A stretch of 64,000 bases of DNA, taken from positions 49,477,255 to 49,541,254 of the forward strand of contig OX457039.1 of the NCBI GenBank assembly GCA_949752735.1, in the 5' to 3' direction. This stretch comes from Lumbricus terrestris. Lineage: Eukaryota > Annelida > Clitellata > Crassiclitellata > Lumbricidae. This document shows, piece after piece, positions 45,841 to 55,899 of this stretch. The notes beneath the pieces were generated by a model. It was given only the letters and a program-made list of their open reading frames with translations, was not told where the DNA came from and made no database searches. The stretch's first letter is position 1, and each line of letters begins with the position of its first letter. The translations under genes and the position numbers were made by a program.

Positions 45841-46573
45841 TCATAGAATTCCACCTTCGCAATGCAAACATCTTTGTAGTTCTTTGTAATCACAAAATAA
45901 ATCAAGAATGGATTTAAATCATTTTCCCACGTCATCACCTCCAACTCATCACCAACAACTGATTCACCCATATGCACAAACTGCGCATTCTTCACACCAT
46001 AGCTGCATATGTCTCCCCGTAGTTGTCTGTAATATGCAGAGGCAGCAGCCTGGGCAGCGCCTTCGAAAGCATAATCAACATACGCGGCTTGAGCTGTATG
46101 ATTGTTTTGGTCCATATCGATATTCCTAACAACTACTTTGCAGCAGTAGCAACATTTTCGATCCGTATCAGGTAGGCTGAGCTTTGGAGGCGGATGAATT
46201 GGAGATCCAGACAGAATATTTCCGACCTTTTGCTTGACGTCTGGCGCAAATGGAACTGCTCTCCTAGTATTGGCGTTTACATGGATGTAATCGCCATAAT
46301 GAGCAGCCAACACTAGTCCCGACGTTTCATCCATGAGTATGGTACGGAACGACAGAGTTGAATTTCCAATATGACACAGATCGTTGATATTCTTCATCTT
46401 GACGGTTAGTCCAGGTACTTTGAATAGTTCCTGTGAAATCTCTACGCGGACTTGAAGCAAGAAAAATGTGTTTAGGCCCAGGTCATACGAAGTCAAGTTC
46501 AAACCGTAGGCTGATGGAATTCGATACCGCATCGTTTGAAAATAGTTTAAAACTGTAGACAGATTTAATAAAC
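45816..46573 (-). CDS. Two-hotdog acyl-CoA thioesterase-like protein, terminal exon (partial gene)
   Basis: A minus-strand exon of about 250 codons, stop TAA at 45816-45818. It probably starts after the acceptor TTTATTTTAG (exon from 46573); a CTACAG about 22 bases on would keep the same frame. The C-terminal half is a hotdog (4HBT-like) domain. It has VVVRNIDMDQNNHTAQAAYV (about 110 residues before the end), where N/H-rich residues and a Tyr stand at the usual substrate loop, then a hydrophobic helix EGAAQAAASAYYRQL, and strands QFVHMGESVVGDELEVMTWE and FLIYFVITKNYKDVCIAKVE. The first half (LSFRTILMDETSGLVLAAHY) looks like part of a preceding hotdog domain whose start lies in upstream exons that I could not locate. 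Members hydrolyse acyl-CoA thioesters; the exact substrate cannot be given. Confidence 0.7.
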
Positions 46574-46599
46574 CTAAAATAAAGACCAAATACAATGAT

Positions 46600-48490
46600 T
46601 ATGTCAATTACACAAAGCCCCAGTTGATAAGTAATTAATGAGACTTATGAATTCCGCTCCGATTCCTATCTCTAGTTTTGCTGATTATACCCGGCATTGC
46701 CTATAGGCTGTATCACTTTCCATCACTCTTCTGGTTTTACATCTGAAATTATCAAATCTCTCCTCTTTAGGAACTCTTACCTCGACTCGTCTGGTCCTTC
46801 TCCTCCTTCCAATTCTCGACCTAAACGCCATTCACTTTAACAGATACGTTGGCACCTCTGATCCTTTGGTAACCGGACGCCGACCTTCTTCTGACAACTA
46901 CCTTGACTAGATACAGCGATCGTGAATAAACTGGTGCCATGCGCTTGATTTTCGAGTAAATTTGAAGATTAGGATTCCGATTGATGATGACGAGTTCTCT
47001 GCCCAAAGGCAGGTCCATCGGCTTTTACGCCACTGGGGATGAGATGCGCGAGGTGGCATCCCGCCAGGAGGATACAGAGGGGCCAATCCGGCTATGGCTC
47101 CACATTTAGATTTTTTGACCAGCTATTATGGCTTGGAAAGTTGACTTGCCCCGCCATGAGTAGTTCCGTTCCGTATAGGCCCTCCCACGCCCACGAGGTC
47201 CGTATACGAGGTCCGTACGACTAAAAAAAGGTCATCAGCTATCTTGGCGATAAAATGGTAACTTTTTCTTGGGAATTCGAGACAAATGACTAAAAAAGTT
47301 CATCAGACCTTGCACTATATATTTTAGTATAGCCCACTTCAAACTCAGGAGTCAGGACCAAGTCTTCGCCTATGCGCATGCTTGTCAGAATTTAATTAGA
47401 GAATAGGAAGGCGGTAAGAAATCTAATATGGTCTCTTCTGTTGCAAATCTCATGCTTCAAAATGCGAATAAACAGCTGAAAAAATCATTAGTATACATGA
47501 ATATTATAGGGTACCTGCTCTGTTGAAGTCGCCAGATTTGAATCCAAGCGACGTGAATGTGAAGCCGTTTCCGTTTTCATTTGGAATGAGTTGCAACGAA
47601 GCTGCGTTTCTAAATAAGTCAATAAAGTAGTTGAATGCATCATGCAAAAGCGCGGTAAGCTTATAAGTTATAAGCTACAGCCATTGACTTTGTTAGTTAA
47701 GTCGATCTTTTATATAAGTAAAGTTAACGAGTCCACTCTGACCAGGAAAGCTTTTTAACCTTATTGCTGCTAATAGCAGACTGCAGGCTGAAAGAACCTG
47801 CTGTTTCTTTGGCCTAGCTGTAGGATATATACTAAAATATATAGTGCAAGGTCAGAAACAGAGGAATGTGCATGCTCTATGGTGGAAGTCGTTGATGATA
47901 ATGGTCAATAATTATTGTCATGCATGAGAAGACGCAGTCACGCAGAAGTGGCTGGCTTGATCGATTCAGTTTTTCAGTCTTCAGTGCAATGTTGCTGTAA
48001 AGAGGGCAAAAGTAGAGATCACGAGTTTAGATTGGCAGGTGAAAACAGAGGGTTAGCAAAATCTGAAGCGATCCTATGGGAGTTCATTCAAAAGCGTTGG
48101 CCCAGTGTAGATTAGGAAATTGGTGTCACAGTTCAGAGGCGCGAAGACTGGAAGCAGTCAGAAAATGCCAATATGGACAACGAGTAGGCCTATATAGGCA
48201 TGGGTGGTTAAATAAGTGCATCATCTATCTGGTGAATGTAATTTCGTTTAGAAAGGCTTTAACCCATTTACCGGCAACCCCGATTATAATCGTTGATTTT
48301 ATAGCGATTATAATATGGCGGCTGGCCGGTAAAGGGATTAATGGCATTCAATTATTCAATTTAAGTGCTTTTGGAACTAGAACTAGGCCCTATTATATGG
48401 AAGCGTACGAAAGTTTTGGTAGCTTCACAGACAAGAGCGTTCTGGATTGTTGTAGATGTTTTACTAGTGAAAAAAGGAATTACACCAATC
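46600..48490. other. Region upstream of the thioesterase exon; scattered repeat fragments
   Basis: No convincing upstream exon was found. About 46914-46960 shares GTGAATAAACTGGTGCC with 28457. About 47215-47310 contains CTAAAAAAAGGTCATCAG- and AAATGACTAAAAAAGTTCATCAG-type sequence related to the MITE interiors. The short phrase TATATTTTAGTATA is partly mirrored by ATACTAAAATATATAG at 47830. Confidence 0.4.
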
Positions 48491-48506
48491 AATTCTGGGT
48501 GAGCAG

Positions 48507-48934
48507 CAGTGGCGTAACTACGGGGGGGCAAGGGGGGCAGCCGCTCCCCCAAATGAGAGGGCTGCCCCCCAGCTGCCCCCCAATCCCTGCGTTTGTTTTA
48601 CTTTTTACTTTTACGAGTGATAAAGAATTAAAGAATGTTATATAATTTCTGACTTATTTTATTTTTTATACAACTTCCTGTACAACTTCTTATAGGGTGG
48701 GTGATGGGAAAGTGGGACAGGCCACTATAGTGCACTGTGGGAAGACAAGCTAGTGAGGCTTGCATGCGTATTATGTCCAATACTGTAATACATCCAAATT
48801 CTAAAAATACATAGTCTAAGTATGGCAATATACCGATGCTGATGCACGCTTTAATTGCCAATGGTAGCCACCCCATCATTTTAAGCTGCCACCCCACTGC
48901 CCCCCCCATGAAAAAATAACTGGCTACGCCACTG
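48507..48934. mobile_element. hAT-type MITE, 8-bp target duplication GTGAGCAG
   Basis: CAGTGGCGTAACTACGGG and AACTGGCTACGCCACTG form the ends. GTGAGCAG is duplicated outside (48499-48506 and 48935-48942). Both sides have G- or C-rich subterminal tracts with GGGCTGCCCCC. The 428-bp element has no transposase. Confidence 0.92.
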
Positions 48935-49256
48935 GTGAGCAGTTAAGTTGGCTAATATGCAGACAGTATGTGCGTAGGCCTATCATCAGCCGCCTATGGC
49001 TTAGTTCATGGAGAGCACAAATTTTAACAGGCAACGCATAGAGGGTGCGTTCAGAAACGATGTGTTTTTGTCGAGCATGATTCTGGGATCTCGTTGGCCT
49101 CTTGGAGAGGATTTAGTCGCGGGTGAAGTGAAAGCTGGAGACAGCTCTGATGTTAGATTAGCTCTCACTCATAACATAATTTTTTAATATTCGGAACCAA
49201 CATCGAGCAGGTCGTGATTACACCATGTTTTCCATGTTGCAACAGTTTGCCAGAAG

Positions 49257-50848
49257 CATAGGCGTAACGTTCTATTGTGACGGTGGTGTCCAGTCACCAC
49301 CACTTTTAAAAGTGGTGGTGACAGTCACCACCACTTTTTGGTCCTGCAAGGAAGTATTTTTTCACATGAAAGCATTTGGCTGTCTGGCGTAAAGCCATTC
49401 GTGGATATTTAACATTGCAATAGCGGAAAAGCTGACAGAGGCTTCCACAGTGCGTTTATTGTCCACACTACATTACAGTCCTTACTTATAAGCCTACACA
49501 ATAATGTTTAGTCGCATAATAATTTGGTAAAGTCGTCCATTTTGTTGTATATAATCTGGACTTGGCGCTGTGAAATTGAGTTCCTTTAAAAGGTAAAAAT
49601 AATTATCAAATTCATTAGAAAAAAATGAGCATGGCACTGTATAATATTATTGTTCTACTTTGCGGGTGACCTAAAGTGCCGGACAAGGCATACTAAAATT
49701 CGTAGGCCTATTTGGTGAAGAGATAGAGAAATACGGAGGAAGTGAGATTGGAAAGAAAATAGAAGGGGGTAAAACTTTCCCATTAACGGCTTTTACTAAT
49801 TTACAACGTGAGTAATAGCATTTCAAGCTTGAAGTTATTGTAAGATCCACAGTGCTGAATGTCCCAAAAAGTAGGCCTGCTACAGTAATTGTGTTCGAAA
49901 AATTTTCAAAAAGGATGACATTGCAACATAATTAAATCACAAGGTTGCCATCACCTGGGGCAAAAACCCTCTTGTTGCCCCATTTCTATTTTCTGAATTG
50001 TGGCAACCTTTAACTTTCAAAGCCAAAAATAACTTTAAAGAGGTGCAGTGCTCTATTTGATTCTGACGGTTAGGCCTATAGAACTGCCTCTCAATTCTTT
50101 TTAGCACAAGAAAATATTTCTTGCTAAGAATGGACCTGCAATACATGCAAACGCAAGTCCATTTTGCCCCAAGTCAAGGCGAGCCATAGGGGCGTTTTGC
50201 CCCGCTTGGTGTTATAAGCTAGCAATGAGATTGACATTAAAAAATTGATATAGGCCTATCAAAGTCACACTTATGATATTGTGCACTGTAATTCGATATG
50301 CGGCATGGTAGCCTATATTTTAAACCTATAGTTTGTATTAATGGCTATTTGTCTGGCATTTTGGCATCAATAATGATCGAATCTGAAGTGATAAGGAAAC
50401 ACGAAGAATATTTTTTTTATTGAAAACCAAAAAGAAAGACCTAAAAACACATAATATTATGGTTGATGATTATCTCAGCAAGTAAAGGTCCCCGGGACAG
50501 TAGAACTCAGGGCTGTTTTTAAGGAATTTTTAGAACTGCACAACCCCTTCTTTTTCTTCCCATCGTCCATGGTAAATTACTTCCAATCGGATGACAATGA
50601 CCCTTTTTGCTAGTTTTAACTGCACTGAACTTGTGAGAGAAGTGCTTCTACAGCTGCACAAATCCGTTTAGAACTGCACATTTTGTGTACAACTGCACGT
50701 TAAAAAAAAACCTGGTACTAGAACTTCACTACATAGCACGGTGGCAGAGCAGGGAAGGAACATTTCCCCCTCTACTCTTGTGAGCAGAGTTGCTGAGGAA
50801 TAGTCACCACCAGTGTCCACCACTATCTGAGGCAAAGTTACGCCCATG
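49257..50848. mobile_element. 1.6-kb hAT-type element, 8-bp target duplication GCCAGAAG
   Basis: CATAGGCGTAACGTT on the left faces AAAGTTACGCCCATG on the right. GCCAGAAG lies outside both ends (49249-49256 and 50849-50856). Just inside the left end is a perfect 30-base palindrome (49293-49322). The right end has a related CACCACCAGTGTCCACCAC stretch. I found no intact transposase in the 1.59 kb, so it is probably an internally deleted or decayed copy. It shares its end type with the 308-bp element at 12560. Confidence 0.85.
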
Positions 50849-51187
50849 GCCAGAAGACCCAAAAGGTACCGGTAGCGAAGGTCCCGCAAGCCAGAACCTT
50901 TTGCGAGCATTAAGTTGAAAGATTTATCACGGCCAATTATAAGAAGTATGCAACTGAGCATTAAAGCTCTCAACTGTCGTAATTATTTTAAACTGGAAAA
51001 AATACAATTTTATCACGTGAACATGGTATATATGGATCTACACGATAGATCTATAAAGACGAACATGTCATATTCTCGGATTTGGATGAATTGGTTGTGA
51101 TTAATTGAAAGGTTGGCAGTCATCATAGCTGATTTCTTGTTGAATATAGGTACATTGTATCTCGAGACAGCAGTTGTGACCGCCAAC

Positions 51188-51365
51188 CAGTGCTTAAAGT
51201 GTGGAAAAATAAGTGCCTGGACGCCCCTTATCTTTCCAAAAGAAGTGCCTGGACGCCACTTACATTTCCAGTCATTGCTGGCCAATAAGTGGCTGGACGG
51301 CGTTCAGATTTTAAAATAAGTGCATGGACGCCGTCCATGACCGTCCAGCCACACTTTAAGCCCTG
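51188..51365. mobile_element. 178-bp hAT-type MITE, 8-bp target duplication CCGCCAAC
   Basis: CAGTGCTTAAAGTGTGG faces CCACACTTTAAGCCCTG. CCGCCAAC is present on both sides (51180-51187 and 51366-51373). The interior has four diverged AAGTGCCTGGACGCC units. Confidence 0.93.
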
Positions 51366-51929
51366 CCGCCAACCATATTAAACCCATAATGTTTATGCCA
51401 TTGGGATGTATTTTAATGTAAGACAAAACTATGACAGCAAGTCTAGTGCTGTCTATGTACAATTATGCATGTCTCGACACTCATCTGACTGACAAATCTT
51501 ACCGTTCGTGACGCTCACGGATCTTCGCTACCTGCAGTTCTCTAGACTGCGCCATTTTCTTGCTGAATATGTAGGCTGTAAGTTTACGACGCAGGTCCCT
51601 ATACGCTCTCAACGAAGGCCTGTTCTCATGCAAGGCTGTCAACTCTGTCGAGGTGTCCTCGCGCCAGCTATTTTCTTATAAGATATTGTTATAGTAACTT
51701 CGCTATACATCACAACATGAGTATATAATTATAGGCCTATACACGACTTATGTGCACGAAACAGTTGTTTTTAAAATTTGCGGCGTATTGACATGGTCTA
51801 GTGCCCCAGTTACTTGCTGGGAGTTGCTATGACCTGTAAAATATGCTGGCGGGCATTGGTTCAATGGGCTATACAGGCTCAGCGCTGCGTGTTATATAGC
51901 CTACATGTAGGGCTATCTGCATTAGCATG

Positions 51930-52195
51930 GGCGGACACTTAGGGGTGGGGGACTATTTTTGTGATGGAGAGCGAAGATGCTCATATCCCATCAAAATATA
52001 AGAAATATTTCATAAATATCGAGTGTTATCCACTGTTTATCCATAATGAACAATTATATTATATTGTTCAGATGACAGCTTAACGACAGCTTAAACCATG
52101 AATATCAGCATTGAAAAATGAGCATCTTTACTAATTTAAATGGCAGCTTAAAATGCTGCCATCGAAGTGTGGAAATTTGAAAACTTAAGCAATTG
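51930..52195. repeat. Degraded relative of the 2.0-kb element
   Basis: GGGCGGACACTTAGGGG is followed by a unit AAAATGCTGCCATCGAAGTG with TGGAAATTTGAAAAC that resembles the 86-bp satellite at 44.1-45.0 kb. The ends are not identifiable. Confidence 0.5.
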
Positions 52196-52399
52196 ACACG
52201 CACACGCGCGCACACGCGCTCACACACTATAGCTGTGGTTCTATAACACATAGGCCTACTCTAGAAGTGGTTCTAAAACAGACCATGCACAGCAGTGGTT
52301 CTAAACCATACTGTAGCAGTGTTTCTATAACACGCACTAAAATTATATAGCAGTGGTTCTCACACATACTATAACTATATGGCTGTAACAAACCATAGA

Positions 52400-53557
52400 C
52401 AGGGTGGGCAAAAAACCTTACAGTTTTGCCAATATCTTGGCCAGAAGTTAGAATTTTCTAATAAAATTTTACAGGCTTATACGCAATTCATATTTACATG
52501 AAACGGCCAAATTTCACCAAAACATTTCAAACAGAACAAAAGTTATACCACTTTTAGGGAGGCCACCCACCGTTTTTTGACGATTTAAAAACGTAACGCA
52601 ACAGAAAGTAGCAAAAACACGATTTTATTAAGTCTCATCTCAAATAAAATTGGTGTCAAATAGCCTTGATATTGCCAGATTCTCATTATTTTTACTATTT
52701 AAAAAAGAAACAGGGTACCAGCGTAGCTGCACGTCACTGTGAAGTCACTTAGTAAAATAACAATCAAGTTGGTAAATAAGAAATCTGTCAGATTAATAAT
52801 TTTGCCATTGAAGCAATGAAATGCAAATTTATGAAAAAAATGGCCAAGGTGTCAATGACAGACAAAATGCATATTCAGACACCTCTTGAGCAAGATCCTG
52901 GAGATAATTATAAGGCTATGAGAACGTTTACTCTGATAAACAGTGAGATCGCAAAAATTAAGAGCTAAGCTGAGAGTTAAGAGATTTGCTGTGAATGAAA
53001 GGAGATCGGCGCAATGTTGATTGTTCTGGTTTCATTGAGAAAGCTAATGGCCCCAAATCTCCGGATTTGAACCGTATGGATTGATAATCAATTGCGGAGA
53101 GCTATATATGCTGGAGAAATATTACAATCTGCAACCAAAACCAAGAGCGGTAAGAGAATTGATGAGCACATTGGAGTTGATATGGGAAGATTTGCCTTTG
53201 GAACGCATCAACAGGGCCATCAAGCACTTTGGAAAGAGACCCAAAAGAAGTTTTGGCACTGGTCGTGGGCACATTGAACACAAGTTGCGAAGCACTATCA
53301 AGTTCATTTGACAACATTTATTTGAGATGTGACTTAATAAAATCGTTTTTTGTTACGTTTTGTTGCGTTACGTTTTTGAATCGTCAAAAGACGGTGGGTG
53401 GCCTAAGTAAAAGTGGTAGGCTATAGCTATTGTTCTGTTTGAAATATTTTGATGAAATCTGGCCATCATGTGTAAATATGAATTGTCTTTAGAACTGTAA
53501 ATAATTTCATTTCGAAATTCTTACTTTTGCCACGTAGGTTTTTTGGCGTATACCCTG
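52400..53557 (+). mobile_element. Tc1/mariner-type DNA transposon, copy B (non-autonomous)
   Basis: Same family as 10079-11472 but in the opposite orientation. The ends are CAGGGTGGGCAAAAAA and ...TACCCTG with TA on the right. The long inverted repeats share CAATATCTTGGCCAGAAGTT and the CGTTTTTGAATCGTCAAAA stretch. The + strand (53100-53311) keeps a transposase C-terminal fragment: NLQPKPRAVRELM, IWEDLPLERINRAIKHF and GRGHIEHKL. The N-terminal and catalytic core are missing, as in copy A, so both descend from the same deleted form. Confidence 0.88.
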
Positions 53558-54261
53558 TATATAGCAGTGGCTCTAACATGAACTTTATACGTCTCCTGAA
53601 CCACTCATAGCCGTTGCTATGCTACATGTATATTGCTACATGTAGGTTATGTTCCCCACATCACGTCTTTATCTCTGAATACCACAAGCAGTCTATAATC
53701 ATATAGGCCACATTATACTCTTTCCGTTAGCCGTATGCCCGTTCGGCGATTTCAGGTTGCTCCTACTTTAGGCTACCTACTTCACGGTGCCGATAATTTG
53801 AAACCGCGTTACACTGGGGTAGGATGAAATCCAGATACAGTTCAATATAACTTTGAAGGTATAAATTATATTTAATCTATGTATGCACCCTCTACAGTTT
53901 TAGGTCACCCTCAAAACTTCTGTCCATTTATCCTGATTTAAATAATGTTATGATTATGGCATAGGACATATTTTTTATGGTCAAGGGGCATAGGGTCTGC
54001 CTGTTTTCTTTTTCTATGGCATTGTTATCGATCGTCAGTTCCCTCAGTATTAATGCAACGTTAAACTCCTCTTTAGCACTGATTACGTTGAGTGGTACTG
54101 GTATACATATAGGCTTTGTTGTAGCCACATAGCTGCCACATTTATCTCGCAGCAACTAGTCACTGTATGTTAGTATCCTGACTGTTTATTATGATGTTTC
54201 CGAGTCTCTAATCCTTTGTAGATTGTGAGGAATTATTGCTGCAATAATATGCTGCTTCTAT

Positions 54262-54271
54262 TATTTATTAC

Positions 54272-54323
<52 letters not shown>

Positions 54324-54360
54324 TAGTATTATTACCATTTATGATGATTTAATATTACAA

Positions 54361-54423
<63 letters not shown>
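54262..54423. repeat. (ATT)n microsatellites
   Basis: Two long ATT tracts (54262-54322 and 54361-54423) split by about 40 bases that also recur at 55340-55390. Confidence 0.95.
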
Positions 54424-54566
54424 GAAAAAACCATCATTTATTTTCAAAACCAACAGAGCAACATCAACTGGCTGGAACTGATTAACGGTGAGCACTAGGC
54501 TAGACACTAGCAAAATGTGCTAATTGTATTCCCACAGATGCATGCAAAGCCTAATACATAATGCAA

Positions 54567-55007
54567 TTATTGTTGGTATGGCTGGTCGTCCTCGACTCCG
54601 GTTGGTTGTGTGAAAGTGCCCCTGAATGCTATGGCGTTGAATCTTTGAGTGCATATCGATAGCCGTTGGAATAAGTGCACAGTCTCACGAGGGTCACCAG
54701 AAGCGGCGGTCATACGGCGCCCCAGCTCAGACAGGAATTCGCGACCTGACCGATTGATGGGGCCCAGCGATTCGATGGCGATGGGGACGAAGTCGTGGGT
54801 GGCCGGGAGTGTTGAATATTTGGCGCACTTCCGGTTTGCGGCGTGTTCGGCTGCCCCACCGGGCATTGCAGCCGAAATGTTGAGGTAGGAGGCAGCACAG
54901 GTGTGGATGGATGTTGCATCCCATGCGACATACTTGCCCCTCGCCCAGGGAACCAGTGTTGCTCCGTCCGGTCTCTTGCCATCCGTGCGGATCAGGCAAA
55001 TAAACAT
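54567..55007 (-). pseudogene. LINE-associated endonuclease/RT C-terminal domain fragment
   Basis: The minus-strand frame of 146 codons has KRPDGATLVPWARGKYVAWD near its start, then TSIHTCAASYLN, EHAANRKCAKYSTLP, FVPIAIESLGPINRSGREFL and LGRRMTAASGDPRETVHLFQ with RLSICTQRFNAIAFRGTF. This arrangement (PDG...WD, then F-P-ETLGP, then GDPR...QR.S...QR.N) is seen at the C-terminus of many metazoan reverse-transcriptase proteins. The PD...D spacing could be a restriction-like endonuclease core. The frame is open, but the RT upstream is absent and the start codon is not meaningful, so I treat it as a truncated copy. Confidence 0.6.
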
Positions 55008-55048
55008 AGTGCAAAAGGAATCAGGAAAAAGCTAACAGCTTATTATTA

Positions 55049-55050
55049 AA

Positions 55051-55089
<39 letters not shown>

Positions 55090-55090
55090 G
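55049..55090. repeat. (ATT)n microsatellite
   Basis: About 13 ATT triplets between the two LINE fragments. Confidence 0.9.
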
Positions 55091-55177
55091 TTATGGAGAT
55101 CGAGTCACAAAGGCAATTATGACAACGCATGCAAATAAAACCAAAAGAATCAGGAATGAACAGTTAATAAGATGGCA

Positions 55178-55265
55178 GTGGCTGCTTTTCGAATGTGCCC
55201 CTGCAGGCAACAGCGTTGAATCGCTGGATGCAGACAGAAAACCGTTGGAATAGGTAAGTTGTCTC

Positions 55266-55266
<1 letters not shown>
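55178..55266 (-). pseudogene. Second, shorter fragment of the same LINE domain
   Basis: The minus strand reads FQRFSVCIQRFNAVACRGTF, matching the end of the 54567-55007 fragment. An ATT microsatellite borders it directly at 55266. Confidence 0.65.
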
Positions 55267-55327
<61 letters not shown>

Positions 55328-55410
55328 TATTATTATTATTTTTGTTATTTAGTATTATTACCATTTATTAATATGATTTAATATTACAATTTTATTATTA
55401 TTATTATCAT
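55266..55410. repeat. (ATT)n microsatellite and duplicated spacer
   Basis: About 24 ATT triplets, then TAGTATTATTACCATTTAT and AATATTACAATTTTATTATT, the same order as at 54324-54370. Confidence 0.9.
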
Positions 55411-55602
55411 TATTGCATTGTATGTTTATCCCTATTACTTTCAGTTATGTTCTAATTAATTAAGTATTAGTTAAGTATTAATACTGACTTGCACTAAAAA
55501 ATAGTCTTGGAGCTAGGGGTCAGGGTTATATACATGTAAGCTGTTAGCTTTTTCCTGATTCCTTTTGCACTATGTTTATTGAGACATGTTTATACTATTT
55601 GA

Positions 55603-55603
55603 C

Positions 55604-55637
<34 letters not shown>

Positions 55638-55698
55638 GTGTGTGTGTGTGTGTAGGTGTGTGTGTGTGTGTGTGTATGTGTGTGTGTGTGTGTGTGCA
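55603..55698. repeat. (GT)n microsatellite
   Basis: About 45 GT dinucleotides with a few GTAG interruptions. Confidence 0.95.
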
Positions 55699-55899
55699 AT
55701 AAACAAAGTTCATTCACGTCAGCAGGTAGACGATATTTCGAAGGCATTGGCGGTGCTACCATAATTATGTCGCGACAGGTCACATCACCTGCTTATCTTA
55801 CTTGTGCCAAAAATTCTGCGGGGCTTTTAATATCTTCCTGGCATCTGCTAAATCATTCCTATGACTTTGACACGATTTGCTAAAATTGCATGACTGTCC

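Larger units (their letters stand above)
54998..55582. repeat. ~42-bp inverted repeat flanking the second LINE fragment
   Basis: The block around AGTGCAAAAGGAATCAGGAA and AAAGCTAACAGCTT (about 54998-55042) recurs in reverse complement at about 55540-55582. The two arms enclose roughly 500 bases with the ATT arrays and the shorter LINE fragment. Confidence 0.85.
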
